Assembly: GCA_030546905.1 (NCBI GenBank)
Contig: JAUOPI010000033.1
Location: 1-33,021 of the forward strand
From: Granulosicoccaceae sp. 1_MG-2023
GTDB taxonomy: Bacteria > Pseudomonadota > Gammaproteobacteria > Granulosicoccales > Granulosicoccaceae
DNA length: 33,021 bases
Direction of reading: 5' to 3'
In this document: positions 25,432 through 33,004 of the stretch, piece after piece
Layout: every line of letters begins with the position of its first letter
How positions within the stretch are numbered: the stretch's first letter is position 1
Position numbers and translations under genes: made by a program
Notes under the pieces: model-generated
What the model was told of the DNA's origin: nothing
Seen by the model: the letters and a program-made list of their open reading frames with translations, nothing else
The model's database searches: none

Positions 25432-28400
25432 TCAGGCACGACGCTCCGGCCACATGGCCTCGTTCAGCTCGTCCAGCACTGTATCCAGCTGTTCCCCCAG
25501 TATCTTGTCCATCTGCTTTGCGCCGCCATCATCGGCAAAGCGGTTGTTGACAAATTCCCGGTCGATGATGACTTCGTGCACCAGCTGTTTTGACAGTCGC
25601 TCCAACCACTTGCGTTGGTTCGGTGTCCAGTTGTGTTGGGTGTAAATGCGGTCCATGGCTTTGGCTACGCGCTCTTCAAAAGGAATCAGCGCTTCGCCCA
25701 GGGCTGCGCGGCGGATGTAGCCGATGATGCTGGCGGCAATGTCCTTGTTGGTCTGGTTGCGCACGGCGCTCTGCAGCTTGGCCTCCGAGAAACCGTGATT
25801 GTCGAGCAGAAGCCGGATTTCTTTCAGCTGCTCCCGGGTGAGATTCCGGGGTTTGTTGACGACCACGGCCAGAGCAGCTGACTGGTTGAGCTGTTCTTTG
25901 ATGAAGCGGTTGAATTCGTCGAGATAGTCTTCCGGGCGTTCGTGCGTGCCGTAACTCTGGGCGCGTTCGAGGAGTTCGTCTTCGTGGGTTGAAATAAGAG
26001 GCATGTGTTCACTGCCCATGACGCTCTTCACGTCCGCCAACTGGTTCAGCAGTCCGCTGTGCTGCTTTATGAACCCGGAGGCCCGGCGCGGGCCAAGCTG
26101 TTGCAGGTGCTGGTGCAGGGACTTGGGTTCCACGCCCCAGCTCTGCTGCAGTTCGTCCAGTTTCTGTTTCAGTGCCGGGCGGCTCTGCGCTTTGTTGTCA
26201 GCCTTGCGCAGTACCCGCATGAGCTTCTGGCTGAGCTGGCTGAGCACCACATCAGCCTGGCTTTCGCCCTGTTCTTCACCGGGGCTGTTGAGGGCTTTTT
26301 CCAGTTGCTCGTCGTCAGTGAGCTCGTCGACCAGTTGCGCCAGCGTGATGTTGGGGTCTTTCACCAGCGGCTTCATGGTGTTCACATCCTGCAGGGCGGC
26401 GTAGATATCCACAGGATCATAGATGCGGAACACGGTCTTGCCGATTTCATCGCAACGGCGGGTGGCACGGCCGATCATCTGTTCGTAGAGGATGCGTGAG
26501 CGAACCCGGCGCATGAACACCAGATTGCAGATGCGCGGTACGTCGATGCCGGTGGTCAGCAGGTCCACAGTGATGGCGATATTGGGGTAGCGTTCGTTCT
26601 TGTAGCGGCGGATAAGCTGCTCCACCTTGTCGCTCTGGCCGGTGATCTTGGCCACGGCGGCTTCGTTGTAGCGGCCGTTGTAGAGGTCTTTGAAGGCGTC
26701 GTCCAGCAGGCGCTTGACCATGTCGGCGTGCAGATCGGTGGCGCAGAAGATCATGGTCTTTTCGTCGCCGAAGGGGTCGAGCTCCTGCACCAGCTGTTCG
26801 CAGATTACCCGGTTGAAGTTTTCGTTGATGACCCGGCGGTTGAAGGCATCGACTTCAAAGTTGAGTTCGTCTTCCAGCTCGGTGGTGTCTACTTCACCGG
26901 TCCGGGTATTGATGACTTCAACCGGTTTACCTTTTTCAAAGGTGATGCCGTTCCGGGTGAGCAGGGTTTCGTAACGGATGGGCGGTTCGTGGTCGATCAG
27001 CCAGTCATCTGCCACCGCTTCACGGTAGGAGTAGGTGTAAACGGGCTTGCCGAAAATCTCGCTGGTGTGTTTGGCCGGGGTGGCAGTGAGCCCGACTTTT
27101 ATCGCATCGAAGTAGTCCAGAACCCGGCGGTAGCTGGACAGGTACTGGCCGGTGTCACGGGTGGCCAATTCACCTTCGGTCATTTCCTGATCCAGGGTGT
27201 AGCCCCGGTGGGCTTCGTCCACGATGATGCAGTCGAACCGGTCAATCGGTGGCGGGGTGTCGCTCATAAAAATGCGTTTGACCATGGCCTGCACAGTGGC
27301 GACCTGAATGCGGGTTTCCGCTTCGGCGGCCATATCACCCAGTTCTGCCACGTTGTAGATCTTGCTGAGGGTGAGGTTCTGGTCCAGTGGCGCTTCGTTG
27401 AAGGCATCTATAGCCTGCTGGCCCAGCTCGGTACGGTCCACCAGAAACAGAATGCGATGGAAACGTTCGGTTTTCAGGAAGCGGTACATCAGCCCGATGA
27501 TGGTTCGGGTTTTACCTGTGCCTGTGGCCATGGCCAGAAGCGCCGTGCGTACGTCCCGGGCCAGAGCCTGTTCGGTGGCGACTATGGCTTTTTGCTGATA
27601 GTCCCGCAGTTTCAGGTAGCCGAAGGGTTCCTCTTTTAACAGTTTTTCGGCATTTTCCTTGTCCCGTTCCAGCAAATCCAACAGACCAGCGGGCGTGTGA
27701 AACTGTGGCAGTGGCCGGCGCAGATTGCTGGGCTCCCGTACATCCCGGAACCAGGTACCGGATTGTTCCGCCAGTTGGGGTACATAGGGACGGCCGTTGC
27801 AGGAATAGACAAAGGGCACATGGTAGTGACCGCTTTCATCAGCGGGCCAGGCAATGGTGCGGCGTATCTGTTCCCAGGCCCCCACTAACGGCGCCTCCAC
27901 TTTAAACCCTTTGCTGTAACGTTCAGCCTGGCTGATTTTTCCGGCGACGTTGATGTTTTCCTTCTTGGCTTCAACGACCGCGATGGGGATCAGGTCTGCA
28001 AACAGAACGTAATCGGCCTGGCCTCTCTCGCCGTTATGGTTGGTGGGCCATTCGGCTATGGCACGGTAGTGGCCTTTTTCCGGACGGGCGCCTTTCTGGT
28101 ATGTGAGCGCCTGGCTGTCTGCTTCCCAGCCTGCTTCAACAAGTTGCTGGTCGATCAGAACGCGGGTGAGCTCTTCGTTCAGGACCAGGGTGTCGGAAGC
28201 GGCCCGGGTCTGTTTGGCCACCTGCCGGCGTTGCTGGCTGGCTGTTTGCTCGCCCTGTTCGGCGATTTTCTGCTGCAGTTCCCGGATCTTTTGTTCATAG
28301 GCCCGCTGCTGCTCTTCCAGAGCTTGCTCGTGTTTGCGGGCCTGCTCCGCCAGCTCCCGGGACTCATCATCCATGGCGAGGGCCAGCGCTTCATATTCAG

Positions 28401-28956
28401 CTTTTTCTTTCTCGATCAGCTGCTTGAGTTGCTGGCTGCTATCGAGCTCCATGTTCGCCTGCCGGAGGTCGTGGCGGAGTTTTTCAATATCGGTATGCAA
28501 CTGGCGTAACTGTGCGCTGGGGTCGGCCGGCGGTACAAAGGGGCCCGGCTTGAAGGAGGTGCCGGCTTTGCCAAAAGATCGGTGGAACCAGATCGCCAGT
28601 TCTCTGGCCAGTTTAAGGCCGTCCATCGCTTCCTTGTGCCGGGTGCGAAACTGGTGTGTTGCCCGGTTCCCTTCGATGCGCAAGGTATGGAAAAGCTCTC
28701 TTACCTGGGGTTCAAGCTGCAGTTCTTTGTTGAGGCGATAGAGAAGGTCCGACTGGCTTGTTTTTTCGTCGAAGTCGATACCGGACAGCGCTGCGAGATG
28801 CTGTGCAAGCGCTTCGCCGAGTTGTCGAAGCTTAATGAGTGTTGTGTTGGGGTCGCTTGAGAACGCGCGTTCGGCAGCACTGGAAAGCTCAACGAAAAGA
28901 CGGTCGTGTTCAGCCAGAAAGGCAAAATTTTCCGATGGGTTAATGCCATCCCGCAC
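25432..28956 (-). CDS. hsdR: Type I restriction endonuclease subunit (HsdR)
   Basis: The motor and nuclease subunit, which translocates DNA and cuts unmodified DNA far from the recognition site. The 1174-residue protein starts with a DUF4145-like domain (about 25-130). A long coiled coil follows (about 155-255, rich in Glu/Gln/Lys). Then come the HSDR_N nuclease with D315...E329-A-K331, Walker A G479-TGKT-483, the DEAH box D580-EAH-583, a second RecA-like domain and the C-terminal EcoEI-type domain. All catalytic residues are present. Translation starts at GTG 28956, preceded by GGGAG seven bases upstream. It is first in the hsdR-fic-hsdM-hsdS order. Confidence 0.96.
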   Translation of the reverse strand: MRDGINPSENFAFLAEHDRLFVELSSAAERAFSSDPNTTLIKLRQLGEALAQHLAALSGIDFDEKTSQSDLLYRLNKELQLEPQVRELFHTLRIEGNRATHQFRTRHKEAMDGLKLARELAIWFHRSFGKAGTSFKPGPFVPPADPSAQLRQLHTDIEKLRHDLRQANMELDSSQQLKQLIEKEKAEYEALALAMDDESRELAEQARKHEQALEEQQRAYEQKIRELQQKIAEQGEQTASQQRRQVAKQTRAASDTLVLNEELTRVLIDQQLVEAGWEADSQALTYQKGARPEKGHYRAIAEWPTNHNGERGQADYVLFADLIPIAVVEAKKENINVAGKISQAERYSKGFKVEAPLVGAWEQIRRTIAWPADESGHYHVPFVYSCNGRPYVPQLAEQSGTWFRDVREPSNLRRPLPQFHTPAGLLDLLERDKENAEKLLKEEPFGYLKLRDYQQKAIVATEQALARDVRTALLAMATGTGKTRTIIGLMYRFLKTERFHRILFLVDRTELGQQAIDAFNEAPLDQNLTLSKIYNVAELGDMAAEAETRIQVATVQAMVKRIFMSDTPPPIDRFDCIIVDEAHRGYTLDQEMTEGELATRDTGQYLSSYRRVLDYFDAIKVGLTATPAKHTSEIFGKPVYTYSYREAVADDWLIDHEPPIRYETLLTRNGITFEKGKPVEVINTRTGEVDTTELEDELNFEVDAFNRRVINENFNRVICEQLVQELDPFGDEKTMIFCATDLHADMVKRLLDDAFKDLYNGRYNEAAVAKITGQSDKVEQLIRRYKNERYPNIAITVDLLTTGIDVPRICNLVFMRRVRSRILYEQMIGRATRRCDEIGKTVFRIYDPVDIYAALQDVNTMKPLVKDPNITLAQLVDELTDDEQLEKALNSPGEEQGESQADVVLSQLSQKLMRVLRKADNKAQSRPALKQKLDELQQSWGVEPKSLHQHLQQLGPRRASGFIKQHSGLLNQLADVKSVMGSEHMPLISTHEDELLERAQSYGTHERPEDYLDEFNRFIKEQLNQSAALAVVVNKPRNLTREQLKEIRLLLDNHGFSEAKLQSAVRNQTNKDIAASIIGYIRRAALGEALIPFEERVAKAMDRIYTQHNWTPNQRKWLERLSKQLVHEVIIDREFVNNRFADDGGAKQMDKILGEQLDTVLDELNEAMWPERRA

Positions 28957-29265
28957 AGTTAACTCCCTATACCCTGGATCACTACCCGGCGCGCTAAAAA
29001 CGATGAACCGCTCAGGTGCAAACTAAAAGATTGAATTGTTGTAGCTGGTTGCTTTACAAAATTTTATGACTTTATCAGTGATCTTTGGATCTGCAAATCG
29101 ATCCATGGGGGATTTGTTGTGTTTTATCAATGGTCAAGACCGAAGATCGACCATCCGGGTATGTAGTGGTCAACCATTTCCGTCCGGTGAATTAAGTTTT
29201 TCTTCCGCCTTTGCGGGCGGGAATCCACCGTTGTACTGATGGGGACGCAGCCATAGCGTTTTACA
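28957..29265. other. Non-coding gap, hsdR promoter region
   Basis: This 309-bp gap between hsdR (-) and the DUF1566 gene (-) is AT-rich for its first half. It must carry the hsdR promoter on the minus strand, but no convincing hexamer pair stood out. A small dyad ATGGTC-N12-GACCAT lies near 29130-29155. I saw no supported gene. The stretch at about 29163-29200 could be an old insertion-sequence end, but there is no transposase beside it. Confidence 0.4.
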
Positions 29266-29973
29266 TCACTGCGCCACATCCCGCACCAGGCGCACCCAGT
29301 TGCGGATGGAGATGAAGTCTGAGGCCATCTCCGAGGCCAGCTCGTAGTCAGCCGGTTCGCCGGTCTTGGGATCGCTGCGCTGGGCACCGGCGCCGTGCCA
29401 GTCAAAGTACGCCGTGGCGCTGGCGTTTTTCTTACTCCAGGCCGGGCCAAAGGCGACGTAGTCGGCGGTCCATTTGAAGTCGCCCTGAGTGGTGCTGGTC
29501 CAGAAGTAGTAGGCGTTTTCGACGCTGTCGAAGGTTGTCAGGCTGGTGTTGAAGAAGTCGGTATTAATCGCCGGGAAGGTTTTCTTCTCATAATCCACCA
29601 GACTCTGCAGCTCCTTGGCGTTGGGCAGGCGCCAGTCATCATGGCCGGCGATAGTAGCCTTGTCGGCATATTCCAGCGCCTCCACCCAGTTCATCCGCTT
29701 GCCGCTGTCATCCTGTGTCCACATCAGGCCGGTGGAGCGGTCGGTGACGGTGCCATCGCCGTTGTCCACATAGTTCAACTCCGCCCCCTTGATGGAAGCA
29801 TCCTGCCCGGTGTAAAGGCTGGACCCGGAAGGAGGCAACAGCTTGCCCTGAGTGTCGTACTGCTGCGTCTGTCCTGTGTCCGGCAAGCGCGGGCCGCTTG
29901 CGCTGGCTGAGGAGATGCCGGCCAGGAGCATCAGGGGGATCAGTGATCGGCGAACAACAGGGGCAATGCTCAT
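29266..29973 (-). CDS. Secreted DUF1566 (Lcl C-terminal domain) protein
   Basis: A 235-residue protein with an N-terminal signal peptide (RRS, hydrophobic core LIPLMLLAGI, then SASAS as a likely cleavage site near residue 25), so it should be exported. The rest is a DUF1566/Lcl_C domain: TDRSTGLMWTQDD, NWVEALEYADKATIAGHDDWRLPNAKEL in part, YFWTST and a final WVRLVRD. Family members are periplasmic, outer-membrane or surface proteins with a fold related to formylglycine-generating and C-type-lectin-like proteins; the function is poorly known. I chose the ATG at 29973; a TTG at 29988 is possible but lacks a ribosome site. It is an unexpected passenger next to a restriction locus. Confidence 0.8.
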   Translation of the reverse strand: MSIAPVVRRSLIPLMLLAGISSASASGPRLPDTGQTQQYDTQGKLLPPSGSSLYTGQDASIKGAELNYVDNGDGTVTDRSTGLMWTQDDSGKRMNWVEALEYADKATIAGHDDWRLPNAKELQSLVDYEKKTFPAINTDFFNTSLTTFDSVENAYYFWTSTTQGDFKWTADYVAFGPAWSKKNASATAYFDWHGAGAQRSDPKTGEPADYELASEMASDFISIRNWVRLVRDVAQ

Positions 29974-30211
29974 GGTCCAGAGTCCCAAGGCAGATGGCAG
30001 GAATTATCGGTCGCCCATCATCGGTAATGGCCATGCCCGGGTCAACCTCTCGCGACGACAGTCCGGCCTCGCCGAGGTCGGTATCAGCAGCCGCATCGCC
30101 AAAGACATCCCGGCGTCAAGCTGTGGCAGCTTTGACTGCCTGTTCTCCAGCCCCCTTTGCCTTCAAATGCCATCCTGGCAACGCTCTCTGTGGACAAGGT
30201 GATCTGATTTT

Positions 30212-30227
30212 CTGTATTTTTATACAG
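30212..30227. promoter_or_regulatory. LexA (SOS) box without an obvious gene
   Basis: CTGTATTTTTATACAG matches the gammaproteobacterial LexA consensus CTGT-N8-ACAG at all eight fixed positions, with an AT-only centre and arms of six complementary bases. TGGACA lies 15 bases upstream, so the box may overlap a promoter reading right. The nearest supported gene to the right is the AlbA_2 gene, 293 bp away; to the left the DUF1566 gene starts 239 bp away. Confidence 0.7.
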
Positions 30228-30492
30228 CATACTGAATGACAGATGCCGAGGGTGCTTGTTTTATCACTTGGCTGTGCTCACTTCTGACTGGAAACAGACG
30301 GAAAATCCCTTCGTCATCAAAGTCCTGGACTGGCCGTTGCAGGATTAAGACGCACGGCAAAGCTGCAAAACGCGCATGCTCGTTTTCATCGGAAGGGAAT
30401 GGCTGTGATATCTCGGTTTATCCTTTCTCTTCAGGAACGTATAACAGCTCTCCCAATTTTTGGTTGAGAGCGATAATGCGCATGTGCAGTAT

Positions 30493-30498
30493 TATAAT
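30493..30498 (+). promoter_or_regulatory. Consensus -10 element before the AlbA_2 gene
   Basis: TATAAT is a perfect -10 hexamer 21 bases before the ATG. The only -35-like hexamer, TTGAGA at 30464-30469, is 23 bases away, which is too far, so the promoter may depend on an activator. Prediction only. Confidence 0.35.
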
Positions 30499-30519
30499 GT
30501 TAGCCTAAAGTGAGAATTC

Positions 30520-31506
30520 ATGGAACGGTTTGAGATCGAGGTAAACAAAAAGGGCCATCTCACTAAGCGAGAGTCATTTGATCTCGAGTTCAAGCAATCG
30601 TTTCATTACGGGGATTCTTTGCACTTTTACGTTCGGTCCCTGGTAGGTATGGCAAACAACAGAGGTGGTCAGATCGTATTCGGCATAAAGGATAGGCCTA
30701 GGGAGCCAGTGGGGTTGCAGAATGACAAGTTTGACAATCTCGACCCGACAAGGCTTAACGCTATTATCCTGGAATACTTCTCTGCTGACCTAAGTTACTC
30801 GATTGATAGCTTTAAATGGCGGGGGCGAACTTTCGGAATCTTGTCAGTGCAAGAAGCACGGGTAAAACCCATCGTTTGCAGAAAGAGCCAAGGTAAGCAG
30901 TTGAGAGAGGGTGCGATCTATTATCGGTATAGGGGTGAAACTAAGGAAATCCGTTACGCTGAGCTCGCAGCAATACTCGATGCTGAACGAGAAAAGGAAA
31001 AAAAACTGTGGATGTCTCACATACAAAAAATAGGTGCGGTGGGACCGAGCCAGGTTCACATTCTCGATACTGCCCGTGGTGAGCTTTCAGTTGGCGACAA
31101 AACGGTGCTCATCGACAGCGGTGTTATCGACAAAATCAAGTTCATTAGGGAAGGCCACTTTGTTGAAAAGAAAGGGGCTCCAGCCCTAAAACTTGCTGGT
31201 GATATCTCTGGAGTCTTGGATGCCGATCGCATCATCTATGCCGAGAGCGCATATCCTTACACGACGGCCCACGTTTTATCAGAAACTGGTATAAATCAGT
31301 ACGAGTTTCAAGCTGTTGCGTGGAAGTACAAGATAAAAGGAAACCAGCAGTATCATACAGAAGTCACGACCGGACAAAAATCCAAGATAAATAAATACTC
31401 TAAGGCCGTGATTGATCTTATTCGAGCCGAGGTGCGTCGAGATCCGGATATCATAAATAAAGTGAAGCGGCAGTTCTCGACGTGGAAGCGAAAGGTTAAC
31501 CAGTGA
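30520..31506 (+). CDS. AlbA_2 / Schlafen-type domain protein
   Basis: A 328-residue protein. Residues about 15-150 form an AlbA_2 (Schlafen AlbA_2, formerly 'AAA_4 divergent') domain: ESFDLEFKQSF, LVGMANNRGGQIVFGIKDRPRE and later EGAIYYRYRGETKEIRY. This fold binds or cleaves nucleic acid in related proteins, and some bacterial members serve in phage defence or gene control. The C-terminal half (about 165-328) is Lys-rich and I do not recognise it; the segment around 240-300 (SETGINQYEFQAVAWKYKIK) could be a DNA-binding helical domain. GC is clearly lower than in neighbouring genes, pointing to recent transfer. It lies in the restriction island next to an orphan LexA box. The defence role is inference from location and fold. 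Confidence 0.75.
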   Translation: MERFEIEVNKKGHLTKRESFDLEFKQSFHYGDSLHFYVRSLVGMANNRGGQIVFGIKDRPREPVGLQNDKFDNLDPTRLNAIILEYFSADLSYSIDSFKWRGRTFGILSVQEARVKPIVCRKSQGKQLREGAIYYRYRGETKEIRYAELAAILDAEREKEKKLWMSHIQKIGAVGPSQVHILDTARGELSVGDKTVLIDSGVIDKIKFIREGHFVEKKGAPALKLAGDISGVLDADRIIYAESAYPYTTAHVLSETGINQYEFQAVAWKYKIKGNQQYHTEVTTGQKSKINKYSKAVIDLIRAEVRRDPDIINKVKRQFSTWKRKVNQ

Positions 31507-31633
31507 ATTAAGCCGACGAATTTTCCGCTGCCGCTACAAATTGGCGGCTTATTCAGAGCGTTAGGCAGTCGAGTTACCCACGAACAGTAGACTCCCTCCA
31601 TAGTCAGGCTTACTCCTGACGCGGAGGTGCAAG

Positions 31634-31768
31634 ATGGCCAGGAAAAACTACCAGCACTATACCGATGCGTTTCGCCCTGAGGCGTTAAGGTGTGCTGACC
31701 AACCCGGATATACCGCTTCATCAGTGGCGAAGGCACTGGGGATACATACCGGTCAGGTCTACCACTGC
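31634..31768 (+). pseudogene. Truncated IS3-family transposase orfA
   Basis: The first 45 codons read as the N-terminus of an IS3-type OrfA: RKNYQHYTDAFRPEALR, then the helix-turn-helix TASSVAKALGIHTGQVYH. A GGAGG ribosome site precedes the ATG. After about 31768 the frame runs into antisense aminotransferase sequence, so the leucine zipper, all of orfB and the right end are gone. The stretch 31507-31633 may contain the left end of the element, including a small GTCAGG-N6-CCTGAC dyad. It is a dead fragment that shows past insertion at the edge of the island. Confidence 0.7.
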
Positions 31769-32004
31769 CCAGAGCCGAAGACGCGCCGGAGGTCAGCTCG
31801 CTGGTGCCGTGATAGGCCTCGCAGGTGACGATGATGCCGGTGCCACCGCTGTCACACGGATCGCGAGATCGTTGGCTTCAGCACCGGTACACAAGTACAT
31901 CCACATCGCTTTGCTGATTGCATCGGGCACATGGTCCAGCAGCGCTTCGGTGTAATCAAAATACCTATCCTGCAGATAGCGTGTATGGGTGTTCAGCATC
32001 GAGA
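31755..32004 (-). pseudogene. Frameshifted class III aminotransferase fragment
   Basis: Reading the minus strand from about 32004, MLNTHTRYLQDRYFDYTEALL and MYLCTGAEANDLAIRV match the PLP-dependent class III aminotransferase pattern (THTRYLHD, SGSEANDLA). After a frameshift near 31858 the neighbouring frame continues with GGTGIIVTCEAYHGTSELTSG, which is the expected next part (aYHG motif). Both ends are cut: by the IS3 fragment on the left and by the oxidoreductase remnant on the right. The PLP lysine region is absent, so this is not a functional gene. Confidence 0.72.
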
Positions 32005-32008
32005 TCAG

Positions 32009-32148
32009 CGCACTTCCCGCTGGCTCGGCTGGCGCTGCGCGGCGAAGGCCCCGATCCGGTGCCGGCCACGGAGGCGGCGGATGTGATGCGGATTATCGAA
32101 CTGGCTATTACGGCGGCCGCTGAGGGCAGGGAGCGGTGCCTGAAGTGA
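32009..32148 (+). pseudogene. Internally deleted second copy of the MocA-type gene
   Basis: Bases 32009-32038 match 20113-20142 of the intact oxidoreductase gene, and bases 32032-32145 match its last ~110 bases from 20808 on. The join lies exactly at the heptamer GCGCTGC, which occurs at 20136-20142 and 20808-20814 of the intact gene. The copy has thus lost 672 bases between two short direct repeats, keeping the frame. The result reads HFPLARLALRGEGPDP and ends in RERCLK. It lacks the whole N-terminal domain. It is the right border of the restriction island. Confidence 0.85.
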
Positions 32149-32313
32149 GCCACCGGCGGCCGATTCAGCCATAAACCCAGCTTATCGCAAATCAGCTTAT
32201 TCAGGCTGCCTATCATCGAGATAGACAAATACGATTGGACTACTATATAAGTAAATCATAATATTCTTATCAAGCTGATAAGCAGCTCAATCCAATTAAC
32301 CCGGAGAACACAA
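32149..32313 (+). promoter_or_regulatory. Promoter region of the peroxiredoxin gene
   Basis: This 165-bp AT-rich stretch carries two dyads, CTATC-N5-GATAG (32210-32224) and CTTATC-N5-GATAAG (32266-32282). ATAG at 32221-32224 and CTAT at 32243-32246 are in an 11-base phase with a near-CTAT (CGAT, 32232-32235), which faintly recalls an OxyR site, but the remaining half does not fit. GGAG lies eight bases before the peroxiredoxin ATG. Regulation by peroxide is plausible, not shown. Confidence 0.35.
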
Positions 32314-32973
32314 ATGGACACTATGGAAACTGTACAAAACCAAATCCAGCCCATGCCGCGGATCAATGAGCCGGCACCGGCGTTTGAAGCCAAAACCACC
32401 CACGGCGTGAAGAAGCTTGAAGACTATCGCGGTAAATGGCTGGTGCTGTTTTCCCACCCGGCTGACTTTACTCCGGTTTGCACCACGGAATTTATGGCCT
32501 TTGCCAAGCGCCATGCGGATTTTCAGGCCATGAATACCGAGTTGCTGGGCCTGTCAATCGATAGCTACTTCAGCCATATCGCGTGGATGCGCAATATCAA
32601 AGAAAACTTCGGTGTCGAGATTCCGTTTCCGATCATCGAAGATCTGAGCATGAAGGTGGCTAATGCTTACGGCATGATCCATCCGGGCGAGGGTGATACC
32701 TCAGCGGTACGCGCCACCTTTATTATTGATCCGGAAGGCATTTTGCGGGCGATGGTGTACTACCCGATGTCTAACGGTCGCTCCATCGATGAGTTTGTCC
32801 GCCTGGTGAAAGCGCTGCAGACATCCACCGAGAACGGTGTGGCAACCCCCGAAGGCTGGCAGCCGGGCGATAAGGTCATCGTGCCGCCGCCGTCGGATAT
32901 GGATGCAGTGACTACCCGTATGGAAGAAGGTTATGAGTGCCAGGATTGGTACTTCTGTAAGAAGTCGCTCTGA
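32314..32973 (+). CDS. Prx6-type peroxiredoxin
   Basis: A 219-residue thiol peroxidase that reduces hydrogen peroxide and organic peroxides in the cytoplasm. The peroxidatic cysteine is C56 in HPADFTPVCTTEF. Near the C-terminus C209 and C215 (YECQDWYFC) match the pattern of archaeal-type 2-Cys Prx6 enzymes such as that of Aeropyrum pernix (recalled C50/C207/C213), where one acts as resolving cysteine. ATFIIDPEGILRAMVYYP and the C-terminal domain WQPGDKVIVPPP are standard for the family. The start has a GGAG ribosome site. It lies outside the restriction island's right border and probably belongs to the ancestral chromosome. Confidence 0.94.
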   Translation: MDTMETVQNQIQPMPRINEPAPAFEAKTTHGVKKLEDYRGKWLVLFSHPADFTPVCTTEFMAFAKRHADFQAMNTELLGLSIDSYFSHIAWMRNIKENFGVEIPFPIIEDLSMKVANAYGMIHPGEGDTSAVRATFIIDPEGILRAMVYYPMSNGRSIDEFVRLVKALQTSTENGVATPEGWQPGDKVIVPPPSDMDAVTTRMEEGYECQDWYFCKKSL

Positions 32974-33004
32974 TCTGTAGAGCCGCTTCGGTCAAACCGG
33001 CCGG

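Larger units (their letters stand above)
29989..30519. other. 531-bp gap with no supported gene
   Basis: Between the DUF1566 gene (-) and the AlbA_2 gene (+) I find no gene I can defend. A 90-residue open frame at 30236-30508 has no ribosome site, is compositionally unlike a protein (many Ser/Cys/Arg) and resembles nothing I know. A minus-strand stretch around 30000-30120 reads a little like coding sequence, but with stops. The gap does carry a strong LexA-type palindrome and the promoter of the AlbA_2 gene, and may be the remains of a deleted SOS gene. Confidence 0.5.

Noticed and set aside
29163-29200. Sequence reminiscent of an insertion-sequence terminus
   Set aside because: There is no transposase, no matching opposite end and no clear target duplication nearby.
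30236-30508. A 90-codon open frame right after the LexA box
   Set aside because: It has no ribosome site, an unlikely composition and no recognisable motif; the other frames are broken by stops, so I treat the stretch as non-coding.
29188-31512. GTGAATTAAG occurring at 29187 and 31503 as a possible attachment-site pair
   Set aside because: A ten-base match is expected many times by chance in 33 kb, and one copy includes a stop codon; there is no integrase.
32221-32257. Possible OxyR site upstream of the peroxiredoxin gene
   Set aside because: Only the first ATAG-N7-CTAT half fits (as ATAG/CGAT); the second half does not match, so it is not called as a site.
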